Source: Diphasiastrum complanatum (Eukaryota > Streptophyta > Lycopodiopsida > Lycopodiales > Lycopodiaceae). From it: DNA of 64,000 nucleotides. This document shows positions 22,640-33,358 of the stretch, in pieces (positions within the stretch are counted from its first letter, which is position 1; every line of letters begins with the position of its first letter). The position numbers and the translations under genes are program-made. The stretch lies in NCBI GenBank assembly GCA_029204225.1, contig CM055111.1, positions 12,338,697 to 12,402,696 of the forward strand, in the 5' to 3' direction. Under the pieces are notes generated by a model. The model saw only the letters and a list, made by a program, of their open reading frames with translations. It was not told where the DNA came from and searched no databases.

Positions 22640-23390
22640 TGTTGGATCATGTTGGTTGAACGGGCTGCCAAAACTTGCGTAGTCGACAGCCATTCACTGG
22701 GGTGTCAAAACATTTTCCATCCAAGTGCTCTAAAATAATTGTTCCATAGTTCAATATTTCTTCCACTTTGTATGGTCTTTCACCTATAAACTTCAATTTC
22801 CTTTTGATCAGCTTGGTTTTATACATCAAGGCTAGATCTACTTCCTTCAGCTGCTAATGCATGTACTGCCATCAATCTAGTTTCACATAGTTTATGTAAA
22901 GCCTCATGACACATTTGTAAGGATTTTGAATCATCCAATCGTTCTGTTGTTGCAATATGCAAGGATTGTACTAAAAATTCAATCGACATCACTACATCTT
23001 GACCATAAACTAGTTGAAAAGGTGTTTGATTTGTACTAACTTTGTAAGCGGTTCTGAATGCCCATAACGCTGCATGAAGTTTATGTTCCCAATCCAAATG
23101 ACTTGCTTCAACCATTTTTGTCATAATTTTGTAGAGAATCTCATTGGAAAATTCAGGTTATCCATTACCCCTCGGATAATATGGAGTACTAAACCGGTGT
23201 ATAACGAAAAAGTCTTCCAACAAACACTTTATTGTTTCATTAACAAAGTGTGTTTCTGATCACTTACGATCTCGATAGGACATCTAAATCTAACAATGAT
23301 GTGTTCATAAATGAACTTAGCCATAGACTTGGCATCGACAACCCGAATTGCTTTTGCCTCGACCCACTTGGTCGTATAATTCGTTGCGAG
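22640..23390 (-). pseudogene. Ty3/gypsy integrase C-terminal half, minus strand
   Basis: Encodes the central and C-terminal integrase: YCDQ-region remnants near 23230, HKLHAALWAFRTAYK, TPFQLVYGQDVVM, then the end domain with ERPYKVEEILNYGTIILEHL and RLRKFWQPVQPT. It is very close to 5991-6600 but on the other side of an inversion from 21755-22514. A frame change lies near 22820. It ends at 23390, next to a plus-strand LTR-like block. Confidence 0.85.
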
Positions 23391-23394
23391 GAAG

Positions 23395-24022
23395 GAAAAT
23401 ATTTTTAGGAATCAAATTTTGATAGAAAATGATTTAGAAAATCCTTTTTGAATCAGATCTTGAACATACCATTTTGGAAACCTTCGTCGAGTTGTCAGAT
23501 TACACATCCAGCTCAGATACATCTATATTGAGTTGAAGGCGAAGGTTGTATTGCAGAGGAAGTACCTGTTTTGAGGTCAGACGAATATTCAGAAGCTTAC
23601 CACTTTGGGAACCTTAGTTGATCTTGATATCACATTATTAACCTTCGCTAACCTGTCAGACGGATTCAGATTGCCAAAATTAGGTTGTCCATAGGTTTAG
23701 ATTCTAAAAATTGTCATTAAATACAGTAACTAGACGAAGGTTGAACCCTCGTCAGACCTCCAGAACCTTCACCAAGCTACACCAATGGTCAAAAATCTTC
23801 GTCGAAAATTCTAAAGGCTATTTTCACAGTATTGAAGATGCTTGCAAATTTTTGTCCAGAATTGATGAGCCAAACTAGTTCTTTGTCTAATGGACCCTCC
23901 AAATTCACCTATAAAAGAGCTTAATTCAATTTCATTTCTCACTTGTGCTAGCGAAGCTCTTGCAAAATTTTCTCACGAAAGCTTTCATACAGCCTTTTAA
24001 TACACTCTTGCGTATTTTTAAC
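23395..24022 (+). mobile_element. LTR-like block, plus-strand copy of 5226-5891
   Basis: Shares CCTTCGTCGA/GAAGGTT motifs and the TATA-bearing stretch ATTCACCTATAAAAGAGC (near 23905) followed by TTTCTCAC...CTAGCGAAGCTCTTGC with the minus-strand block at 5226-5891. It precedes the same ORF start as there, so the block-to-ORF order is conserved. Confidence 0.55.
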
Positions 24023-24105
24023 GGGGTTGGCTCAACTGGTTAGCTTGGCATCCAAAGTTTCTTTGGTCCCAGGTTCGAACCTCCCCTTGGAAACCAAGAA
24101 GCATT
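24023..24105 (+). mobile_element. tRNA-derived SINE or tRNA-like insertion
   Basis: Contains an A-box-like TGGCTCAACTGGTTAGC at 24028 and a B box GGTTCGAAC at 24072, 44 nt apart, the internal RNA polymerase III promoter arrangement. The stretch interrupts the sequence that is continuous in the 5226-5260 copy, so it is an insertion of about 80-95 bp. The tRNA stems do not pair properly, so it is not a functional tRNA gene. Confidence 0.6.
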
Positions 24106-24132
24106 TACTCTCAATTTTTGCCTTCTAATCAT

Positions 24133-24300
24133 CATGTCTTCCATTGATACTAGTCAGTCTCCGTGTTATGTCATTTATTGATGTTCCTACTGCAACGGAC
24201 ATCATAATACTTCCTAGCACAAGCATGGTGCTCAATGGATGACCCTTGCTGAGCCTTTGCTCACAACAATGGGTTTTATTGACTTTCAACTAATCAAATA
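24133..24300 (+). pseudogene. N-terminal remnant of the 4620-5225 ORF
   Basis: Starts ATGTCTTCCATTGATACTAG and follows the other copy (VPT...DIIILPSTSMV, then LAEPLLT) with stops and a frame change. The match ends near 24290. Confidence 0.65.
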
Positions 24301-24570
24301 ACTATGTGATCATCGGGTGGACTTGCACGCGCAGGGTGCCAAATCCCTCTCACTTGTTAACTAGGGTTAGGGTTGCCTTGGGATCCGCAAACCCTCCAAC
24401 AGTATCCCCCACCAAAACTGGTGGCGGTCTCACGACACCTGCAAGATGCAGTTTATTGGGGACTTTTATTAGCTTCGCGCCAAATCTTTATGGGCTCCTA
24501 CTATTCACTTTGAGGTTGTCCATGACGTAAAGCGAGATTCCCATGAGCCTCTCATCATTGCTACACGAAA
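24301..24570. other. No gene seen
   Basis: Moderately GC-rich spacer between gypsy fragments. A 74-codon plus-strand frame here shows no family motif. Confidence 0.5.
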
Positions 24571-25439
24571 ATATAAACGAGAAACCGACAACTGATATTT
24601 GATATTCTCCGAGGCCATTGGCTTATTTGGATCGAATGCCATAAGCTTCCACTCCAGCAAGGCGATCCAAAATGCTTTCAGTAAAAGGTAATGGAAAGTG
24701 ATCCTTCCGCGTCACTTTGTTCAAAGCCTTGAGATTCACAAAATTTCTCAATTTCTCATTCTTCTTAGGAACAATGACAATTGGTGAAATCCATTCGGTA
24801 TGCTCGATCTCATAAATGAAATCGGCGTCAGGCAATCTCTGAAGTTCTTTCTTTATCAGGTCTGCAACATTAGGATTACAGCGATAGAACTTTGTAACCT
24901 TTGGGACTGCATCAGGTACTAAAGATATGGTATGTTCAATAACTGACATCGGAATACCCTTTAGATCTTGATAAGTCCATGCAAAGCAATCTTGATACTT
25001 AATAAGTAATATGCGGAGTGCTTGATACTGTTCAGGAGTAAGTTGTGATCCAACTTGTACAATCTTTTTCGGTTCTCCTGGTTTAGCAAGATTCATTGGC
25101 TGTGTCCTAGCTGGGCCATCATAAACCTCTTTCGATTCTTGCACATGTTCGTCAGGTTCACGATGTGCTTTAGGTAAATATAACTGCTTTGGGTGGTTTT
25201 ATTGTTGGTTCATCAGGAAAATTACGCACTCCAAATCTGGTCGGATCCATATGATTGAGAATCTGCTCATCCGTAAGTTCTACATTGTCATCGTAAGTCA
25301 AGGCATGACTCACAGGTATGAGATCATCTTCAATCGGATCTAGTATAGGTTCTATTGATATCCAATCTACATTCAACACATTCAATGAAAACGTGATCGG
25401 TTTATCCAAAGTTCGATCTAATAATGAAGTCTCGTTCAA
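24571..25439 (-). pseudogene. Ty3/gypsy linker and reverse transcriptase N-terminus
   Basis: 25170-25439 is the linker between protease and RT (LTYDDNVELTDEQILNHMDP). 24623-25144 is the RT N-terminal part: YQDCFAWTYQDLKGIPMSVIEHTI, the WISPIVIVPKKN block and DHFPLPFTESILDRLAG. The RT stops before its catalytic YVDD region because the sequence changes at about 24625, so this copy was truncated at its 3' side. Both frames belong to the element whose gag and protease lie to the right. Confidence 0.85.
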
Positions 25440-25457
25440 ATTTGATTGATTATCTTG

Positions 25458-26459
25458 TTAACACATATATCTTGTTGTACAATCAATCATTGCAAGAGCT
25501 TCATTCCAGTTGGCAGTATCCGTTTGAGAATCGTAATGAACTCCCAAATTTTTCTCTGGATGGTCACAAGTGTGATCCGTTGTTGATGAATCATCATCCT
25601 CTTTTTGAACCACTGGCATGATAGTCCAAGTTGTAGGATCAACTTTGACTGCACGTTCACGATTTTCAAAAGTGATTTTCCCGGTACCCCAGTTATGAAA
25701 TACTTGCGCAACTCGTAACCATGGACATCCCAATAGGACTCGGTAGATATTCGGTGCTTCTGATAAGTCCATCACTACGAAAGTAATGACGAACTGTACT
25801 CCCGCAATTATGAAAGGTATATCTTCAACCATTCCTCGCAGACGAACTGTTGTTTGATCAGCTAGCGTAATAGCAAAAGTAGCAGGCTTGATCTTTGTAA
25901 GGCCCCATTTTGCACATAGCTTTGTAGAAATCAGGTTAACTCCTGAACCGCCATATATCACAGCTGCTTCCTTAGGAAATTGTCTATGCTGTATCGGAAG
26001 AGTGATATTCTTTTGTTCACTTTTCCAAGCGGCTTCGACATGGAGGACTTCATTAGATTCTTCAAATCCGGCACAAAAAAGTGGCTCTTGATGGACTTCT
26101 GGTCCTACTTGAGCTAACTTTTGTGCTAAGACTTCTTTTGCTTTTGGCACCAACTTCAAGAACTCTTCTAATGAAATATTGATCTTGCTAGACAAAATGT
26201 TCATGAGCAGTTCTGTTTGCGGTGCTTCCAGTTTAGTCATCTTAAAGGGTTCTTCATGATGATGCAACTGGTCATTCTTATCCGTATGTGAATTTCTTGG
26301 TGGCTGCAATGGTGAAGAACGAACTTCGGTTGTTGCTTTAGTAGCTTCAAGCTCTTCTTCTTCTTGCAGATGTTTAATCCACTGCCTCATATCCTGATAT
26401 CTTTGTTTTTCCGCATGAAGATTTGGATAGACTCCAGATGTTGTTGGTGTATCGTTCAA
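25458..26459 (-). pseudogene. Ty3/gypsy retropepsin region with altered catalytic Asp
   Basis: An open frame of 333 codons. Residues about 165-260 form an aspartic protease: AVIYGGSGVNLIS, then FAITLADQTTVRLRGMVEDI and YRVLLGCPWLR. The usual catalytic D of DGGSGVN is Tyr (codon TAT at 25953-25955, one base from GAT), so the enzyme should be dead. The N-terminal 120 residues are a charged linker (LQEEEELEATK). It continues the Gag frame to the right after a stop near 26510. Confidence 0.85.
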
Positions 26460-27335
26460 TGGTATAGAATTAGCAGGTACTGGATCCGCTACTGGTTCTT
26501 TCTGCTTCTATGCTCTGGTGACCACCATCAAGGGTGCACTTGGTTTATTCTGAGCTACTAATCTTCGCTTGATTGTTATCAAATTTACAGGTGCTGTAGC
26601 TGATGGTGGCTTTGGTCTTGCTGGACAGTCTTTATAGCAATTTCCATAACCACAATCTCGACAGAATAGTACAAATTTCTCTTTATTTGAACATTCTGCA
26701 ACTCTGTGATTTTCTTCACATGCAAAGCATCCAAGTGGTGCTCTGGTCCAATTTTTAGAGGCTTGTTGTTGAGCGGCAGCATAAATAGCGTATTGTTCTG
26801 AAGATCCAACTGAAAATCCACCTTCTTGATCAGTACCATAGTTCCATTGCTCAGCACTTCCGTAAGGTTTTGGTTCCATCAAATTGGCAGGAGGAGCGGA
26901 GTGCTTTGGTGGGGCAGGTAAGGCTAAACGTTCTGGGTGTCCAAGAGCATACTGTCAAGGTCTAGCTACTGGATTTCCTCCATACTGTGGTTCTTGATAT
27001 CCCATTTGGGCATACCGTTGCTGAATTATCCGAGGATTGAAGTTGGAAAAAATAGTCTCATGATCAGGCGAATTACACAAATGGCATACACTGATTTCCA
27101 TTCGTTTTTTCAATTGAGGACACTCGTTTATTGTGTGATTTCCTGTACTAATAGAACACCAGACATTTTCTTTGGTAGGAAAAGTCTTTGCAAACTTCTC
27201 AGGTTCCTTGTTCGCTTTGCCGTGGAAATCTTCCAATGCTTTGATCTTCTCATCAAATTGCGACTGCAACCTAGAGGTGTGGTCGGATCGTTCTCCCAAA
27301 TCTCTCCGCGGCTGCGAGCGGCGATTCATAACTGA
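26460..27335 (-). pseudogene. Ty3/gypsy Gag C-terminal zinc-knuckle region
   Basis: Two open stretches, 26955-27329 and 26508-26882. The first has a knuckle with Ser for the second Cys (CSISTGNHTINEC) and CHLCNSPDH. The second has CFACEENHRVAEC and CRDCGYGNCYKDC. Several Cys/His clusters in a row are typical of Tat/Athila-type Gag or nucleocapsid. Stops near 26900 and 26500 separate the parts. The capsid start is not found to the right. Confidence 0.75.
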
Positions 27336-28315
27336 GGTCGCCCTAGTACTCTGGAGCTACTATAAAAAACTTGACCAAAAATGATGATTGGTTTGGCAAA
27401 AACAACCACCTCCAGCACTTGCTACCAAAAAAAATGGAGTTTTCAGGTTTTGATCGGCTTCAAGAGAGCTTGTGGGCTGGAATTGAAGCTACGGTTGTTA
27501 GGGGTGTGTTTTTATCCCTTAACTACTTGGTCCTGGTTATGACAACGGAACCCCTAAATTAACATCAACAAATCTTTGAGACCCTCTCCTAGTGTTAACT
27601 GCCATTGAAGCGATTGTAAACTCAACCAACATATCAGAGCCTAATTCAATAACGTTCACGATCTATTATAGAACTACTATTCAAACCCGATTGCACTCTA
27701 CCTCAATTGGATATCCAACAACATTGCCACAACTTAACAAAGAAGAACTATTATAAACTAGGTAAGGTAGAATATTCTTGCGCCTGCAACTAACATCAAG
27801 ACTGAATACCAGAAACTTACAATAACTTGGCTCTCACCCTTAGTCTTGTAAACATACTACTGTCTAAACAGTGTGATATCCAAAAGCCCCCAATCCGGCT
27901 TCAAATGTCCTATTTATGTTCCTGTGAAGATACCGCAATCCAATATTACAATCATTCGTAATGACCGTAAGTGGTCGTTTCAGCTTCTTGTTCAAGACCA
28001 CAATCGTCAATCCTACGGTTATTTACGGTCTGTTCGACTTCCCGTTGAAGACCGCAATCGTCAATCTTACGATCACTTACGGTCCGTTCGACTTCTCGTT
28101 GAATGTGACCTAACCTATTATCCTACTTTACAACAACGTCTCCTACTTCATTCATCTAACTAACTGTGCACATGTACTTCATAATAATCATGACTCGAAT
28201 AATTACAATTACAATTTATGATTTACAACTTTCAAATATAATTACATTTCCAATTACAAAAACGATGGTTACATTGGCCCTTGGCATAACACAGAGTTCC
28301 ACCGACCGACCGAGT
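27336..28315. other. No gene seen; leader or LTR-like DNA
   Basis: No recognisable coding segment. It could be the 5' leader or LTR of the gypsy element to the left. A tandem repeat occupies 27957-28110. Confidence 0.45.
27957..28110. repeat. Three tandem copies of a 54-bp unit
   Basis: Unit CGTTCGACTTCYCGTTGAAGACCGCAATCGTCAATC..ACGRT..TTACGGTC, with the first copy most diverged. Period 54 keeps a reading frame, so the translation shows a repeated block (DxNRQSYxxLRSVRLxVE). Confidence 0.8.
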
Positions 28316-29412
28316 TCATTTGTGTGTCCGCTTCATCTTCTTCTTGGATTTCCCTTGTTTGCTCTCAATGTCCTCACATGTATGCATTCCTAAAAAAATC
28401 GCTTTCCAACTGGCCCCTGCCTTGCTTGTCAATAACCCTTGTGGGTTCGACGTTCCTGTAAATGCTGTCGGAATCACTGGTGTTGGTGAAATGTGCAACC
28501 TCTACGATCCTGTCACCGATGCAGTTGGTCCGTATCGTAACAGTTTGAGTGTCCATTGTCCACCAGCCTGGGTGTGCTTTTGGTGAGCATCGCTTCTTCC
28601 AGCCATTTTGTGGTGATCATGGTGTAGCGTTTATTGAGAAACAACTCTTGTGTTGTTTGCATAGCTAGTGCAATGAAATTGCGAAACTCCAACGTTCCGT
28701 ATGTGTGGTGCCCTTGTTTTCCTTCCTCTCGGTAATGCAACCTTCCGTTTGCTGCACGCGCTGCTGAAAGTGTTCTTCCCAATAGTCCACAATTTTGGAT
28801 ATGTCATATCCACATCGGGTGCGACATCAACATAAACAGTTTGGAGTTCTGCATAATCCCCTGCTATCGAAACCTTGCCTGCGTTGATAGTGCACATTCG
28901 GTTTCATGCACATACTCAGCTACGTACATCATAGTGTTCCCTGTTAAGATCTCCAGTTCGTCTTTGCATCTTATCTTCATCCAGCCTTGGAAAAAGGCCC
29001 ATGCTAGGATTGCCTGGGTTTTCAGGTTTGATTCCAGCCAGAACCCGTATAATTTGCTCAACTCCCAGGGCTCATCCCATTCCTCTGTTGTGATATCCCT
29101 CATCCTTGGCAAAAAAATATAATCAACATTCCATGCATGTTCAACGTTTCGTAGGAATATCCATGGTTTCAAAACGTTGTACAAGGTTGTTCTGGGTCGC
29201 TTCACCCGGGATTTTCGTGGCACTAGAATTTGGTCCCCGGCTGGCACAGCCCCCGCTTGACTAGTTTGTGGTGGACTATGAACTGTCTGCACAGAATCCT
29301 ATTTGGCTTGAAGCTCTGCATTCAAGCGTGCCATCTCAGTTACGTGATCTTTCAGCTCCTTGTGTCCGAAATTTTGTAATCCTTTCAAAATGTTGGGCAT
29401 TTTTGTCTCGTA
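28316..29412 (-). pseudogene. Unidentified coding remnant
   Basis: Overlapping minus-strand frames (28864-29292, 28631-28897, 28513-28782, 28374-28556) read like one protein broken by at least two frame shifts near 28880 and 28700. Visible parts are RPRTTLYNVLKPWIFLRNVE, EEWDEPWELSKLYGFWLES, AWAFFQGWMKIRCKDELEIL, VYVDVAPDVDMTYPKLW and LEFRNFIALAMQTTQELFLN. The composition is Trp- and aromatic-rich. I do not recognise the family. Its place just ahead of gypsy RT-like sequence suggests a fragment carried by, or inserted into, retroelement DNA. Confidence 0.4.
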
Positions 29413-29535
29413 ATGCCTTGTTGTCATGCTCTTTTCTCTTCAACTGTTCCCTTATGCCTTGTTGTCATGCTCTTTTCTCTTCAACTGTTCCCTTATGCCT
29501 TGTTGTCATGCTCTTTTCTCTTCAACTGTTCCCTT
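29413..29535. repeat. Three tandem copies of a 41-bp unit
   Basis: ATGCCTTGTTGTCATGCTCTTTTCTCTTCAACTGTTCCCTT starts at 29413, 29454 and 29495, with the copies identical by eye. Period 41 shifts the reading frame, so it disrupts the coiled-coil-like sequence encoded on the minus strand. Confidence 0.95.
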
Positions 29536-29770
29536 GGCATGTCGATGCACGCATCTTTCTCCTGCAACTGCGCTTGGTATTGGCGCACCTTAGGTCCCTC
29601 CTCCTCAGCAAGACATAACCTTGCCGGGTCGTAACGCCGGTGAGAACGTCCGCAAGGATCCCTAATCTGATCATCCCTAATCTGCCATCACGTGCATTAA
29701 CCAATGTGTCAGCTAAATCCTTAAACGCCTTATAATGCTTCATGGTAATTTTGTATACTTCCCCTTTTTT
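29536..29770 (-). pseudogene. Coiled-coil-like coding remnant
   Basis: The minus strand encodes KHYKAFKDLADTLVNAR, then a charged heptad-like stretch (QYQAQLQEKDACIDMPREQ) running into the 41-bp repeats. A plus-strand relative of the first part is at 19925-19985. The family is unknown. It probably continues into 28316-29412. Confidence 0.4.
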
Positions 29771-30520
29771 CAAAACCTCATATAGCACATGAGAGTTCTG
29801 TCAAAGTATGCGTAAATATAACGGCGATGATATCCCGTCATTCCCAAAAATGTTTGCACTTCCTTTGGGGACTTTGGAACCCGCATATTTTTAATCACCT
29901 CGATCTTTGCTGGATCAATGATAAACCTTCTTTCGAGATGATCTGCCCTAGCAGAACTCCGCGTCTCACACAAAAAGTGCATTTCTCTGGATTCAAACTA
30001 ATGCCAAATTCGGAGCATCTCTGAAACCATTTCTCCAAGTACTCTAGATGATCATTCACATCACCGTACAGACAAAAATCATCCAGGAAAATTTTCATAA
30101 ACCGATCCAAAGAATCATGAAATGCCTTTGTCATCACCTTTTGAAAGGTTGCTGGCAAATTTTTCAACCCAAATGGCATTACCTTGTAAGCGTATGAAAT
30201 AAATGATGTTTCTCCCTATCCTGCTCAGCAATCTGTATTTGGTTATATCCGCTAAATTCATCAAGAAAACTATACAGCTCATGTCCCGCAACCTCGTCCA
30301 AAATTTGCTCTGTTAATGACAATGAAAAATGATCCTTTATCGTAAATGAGTTGAGCTTACGGTAATCCACACAAACTCATAAATTACTATTTTTCTTTGG
30401 AACAATCACAATAGGACTCAGCCATGGTGTGTAGTCAATAGCGTATATAAATCCAACTTTGACAAGTTTTTCAATGTCCACTTTGACCCGCTTCGCATGT
30501 TTTGGATTCATTCTAATCTC
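29770..30520 (-). pseudogene. Ty3/gypsy reverse transcriptase remnant
   Basis: From right to left: MDYRKLNSFTIKDHF and FLDEFSGYNQIQIAEQDREK (30179-30370); MPFGLKNLPATFQKVMTKAF, the catalytic FLDDF variant of YVDD (about 30075-30089) and the downstream CTFCVRRGVLLGQIIS (29895-30179); then AKIEVIKNMRVPKSPKEVQT and FLGMTGYHRRYI (29780-29980). Frame changes near 30179 and 29950. RNase H and integrase are absent. Confidence 0.9.
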
Positions 30521-31711
30521 ATAACAACGAAATTTAAGAGAAATTTCAATCCCTTAATATAGACATGAATCTTCCGAATTTCTCCGGCTAGAGAATCACA
30601 TGTATGGTTAGCCATACGTATGACTAGATTGCTCTTATGCAGTGTGATGTTCTTTAATTTACTATAGGTCTCCTTGAAAATGATATTCACTCCCACGCCA
30701 CCATCGATTTGAACCCTTGATAATATCAATTTCCAATGTAGGAACAATATCTTGCTCCGTGGATCGGACAATCGCATTGACTGGCATAGGAGGAAGTCCT
30801 TCCGGCATCTTGAATCCTAGCAACTTCGATCGTATGGATTCTGCCAAATAAGGTGCAATTTGCATCAACTGTCCTACTGTCACCTGAAATTTATAATTAT
30901 GAACAAATTCGGAAATCTCTATGATATTTACTAGTTGCTGCATTTGCGGTTGCTAGGGTTGGTGTGCTTGAACTGCAAATGCCCCGGTAGTTCTTACACT
31001 TGTAATCTTCTGGAGTCATTTGTCTAGTGATTGTACGCATTACAAATCACACAAAACCAGGTACTATTAGGACATTCATTGATATAATGTCCTTCTTGAT
31101 TACAATTTTGACAAAAATGAAAATTCCCTTGGCAAAACTCCGTAGTAATGACATCTTTTGTAGCTGTTGGTAGTGGCTCACTAGCTTTCCCCTTCTACTT
31201 ATGCTTCTTCGACCGTTTTCCATCACGTGAAGAAGATGAATTCTCTTCTGAGCTTGAGGAATCATCGGATTCTGAACCTGTGTCCGAAGCAGAGTCAGAC
31301 GAATCATCCCGCCGATGTTGTCGACATTGTCAGCGGTACTTCTTCCTAGTTTCTTCTTCCTCCAACTGCCTCACAGCATGTGTCCGAAGCAGAGTCAGAC
31401 GAATCATCCCGCCGATGATGTCGACGTTGTCACCGGTACTTCTTCCTAGTTTCTTCTTCCTCCAACTGCCTCGCAGCATCCACAATAAGCTCCAGGCCTT
31501 GACCATGTAAAGAAGTAGTTCCTCATCGAAGAACCTTATGTAATCCATGACAAAATACTTGACGCGTTTAGCATCTGTGAGTGGCTCCTATAATCTCTTC
31601 TCCATCACCTTAAAACATTGGACATAAGCCAATGCATCCTCCTTCCACTTCTGCTTGATCGCTTGCAATTTATCTAGTATTTCTTCATCCTCATGCTCCT
31701 TCTGATACCAA
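30521..31711 (-). pseudogene. Ty3/gypsy Gag and protease remnant
   Basis: Protease: VQIDGGVGVNIIFKETYSKL near 30650-30710 keeps the Asp. Upstream are a linker (LLGFKMPEGLPPMPVNAI), then the Gag zinc knuckle CQNCNQEGHYINEC (about 31075-31120, in a frame other than the longest ORF) and a capsid part KEHEDEEILDKLQAIKQKWK ... ALAYVQCFKVMEKRL (31560-31705). A 100-bp tandem duplication and several frame changes make it inactive. With the RT to the left this is one gag-PR-RT element of a different subfamily from 24571-27335. Confidence 0.8.
31281..31480. repeat. Tandem duplication, 100-bp unit
   Basis: TGTCCGAAGCAGAGTCAGACGAATC... begins at 31281 and again at 31381. The two units differ at only a few positions. 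Period 100 is not a multiple of three, so it shifts the Gag frame. Confidence 0.95.
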
Positions 31712-32249
31712 TACACTAAGAAATCAAATTTGACTCAAATACAATAATATTGCATGAAACAAAATGGCTAAGATCTCAAAACAGTGCCTAGATCACATAT
31801 TGATGAGATTGGTAAGCATTCAACTGTGATTTTGGATCAAACAAGCAATCTCTTGACCAAACCAAATGTGTCCACCCAGGTCTAGGTGCCCTACCTAGCC
31901 CTCTTCAAAAGCTTATAACTTTTGATTGGCACAACCAAATGGAATGAAACTGATTGCATCAGAAACTAGACAAAAATAGCTTCAAAACAAGCTATCTAGC
32001 AAGATTTTTGGATCAAACATGAAAGAGAACTCCCAAACTAAAATTGGATGTTCCTCACACGTTTCTGAGCACCTGATTCCGTACAATACTAGGTTAGACC
32101 CAATCAATGCCCTATTGATCTCTTTTGATCCAAAATTGGACAAGATAGCTAGGAAAATGGATCTTGACAATTTTTAGCTCAAGATTGATGAATAGTTTTC
32201 ACACAAATGGATCAAAATGCATGGTAACCTTAGGAAGGCTCTAATACCA
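31712..32249 (-). mobile_element. Copia leader with primer-binding site
   Basis: Noncoding leader of a minus-strand copia element. GCTCTAATACCA at 32238-32249 is an iMet primer-binding site (complement TGGTATTAGAGC) directly against an LTR start TGTTGATTTCAC. No gag remains, because gypsy sequence takes over at about 31711. Confidence 0.7.
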
Positions 32250-33054
32250 TGTTGATTTCACACATGTGGACTGTCCACAACATGCACTTGTGATCTCCTA
32301 AGGTGTGTAGATGCACCAAGATCAAGACTAGATTGAGATTGAAGATCTATCTTTGATTCTATGGCAAAAACACACTACTACATGCATTCAATCACTTCCA
32401 ACTCTCACTCACACGTGTGGGAAGTATTCCAAAAATAATCTAAGTAAAAACAAGCTGCTCTCCTTGGGTAGAGAGAGAAAATTATCATGAGCTCTCGAGT
32501 AGAGAGAGAAAGCTAGAAAACCAATTACTCACAAAATCCACTCAATCTCAAAATCAACTAGATCCAAATGAGAAGTACAATGATACTAATAGATCCATGA
32601 GCTACCACAATGCTCAATCATGATTGGACCACACTTTTGCCATCTCTTAATCCTATTGGGCCATTGATCCATTCACCTCTAAATTCTATTGGACCATTTT
32701 CAAGCATATCTCAAATTCTATTGGACCACTCATGGTTCCACCTCTCAAACTTCATCAAACAAAAGCATTACACTTGTCTACACTCTAATTGGCTCAAGTT
32801 TGGCCTCCTACTCTATTTTGGCTCAATAGTGGCATTACAATTGGAAATGTCAAATTTGCCATCTATGCCAAATTTGACCCTATCAACATTCTACACCTAG
32901 ATGCTTGATACAAAAAATATAAGACCCCTATATCTAACATTTTTTAATTTAATTCACAATTCTCCACACGTGGGAACATCCTCCACACATGTGAGATTCA
33001 CTTACAAACTTCTTTCATAAATATACCAAGCTAGATTTTTGCCAATTTCTCACA
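32250..33054 (-). repeat. Probable copia 5' LTR
   Basis: Begins TGTTGATTTCACACATGTGG right after the primer-binding site. The far end is a guess at ...TTTCTCACA (33054). The block has no coding features and contains repeated ACATGTG/CACACGTG words. There is no partner LTR in the window. Confidence 0.5.
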
Positions 33055-33358
33055 CTATTGTCGGCCCCACTGGTTAGTAAGAAGACAAAACAGATTTTTT
33101 GGATTTATTGCACCTATTCAAGATATTGATACCTTCTCTAATTACATCTCTACTGCTAATTAGTCTCATTTGATTTACAGAGTTCATGCCCAATTCAAGT
33201 CCTTTTGTAACACATTGACCGAAAAAAAAAAAATGGCCTAGAGACTTGTTTTGTTTTTAGAATTGTTTTTTTTTTAAATGATAAATGCCAAAATTTTGAA
33301 CATGAAATTTATAAGTATAACTAATCAGATCTTTAATGTATGCAATGTTGTGTACTAG
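33055..33358. other. No gene seen
   Basis: A short AT-rich spacer with an A12 run near 33224-33235 and a T run near 33267-33275. Confidence 0.5.

Noticed and set aside
24023-24095. Functional tRNA gene
   Set aside because: A and B boxes exist, but the acceptor, D and T stems do not pair consistently.
29413-29535. CRISPR-like array
   Set aside because: Copies are directly adjacent without spacers, and this is a plant genome.
31701-31710. CTGATACCA resembling an iMet primer-binding site
   Set aside because: It lies in a frame that encodes gypsy Gag (WYQKEHEDEE), so it is most likely a chance match; the better site with an LTR start is at 32238-32249.
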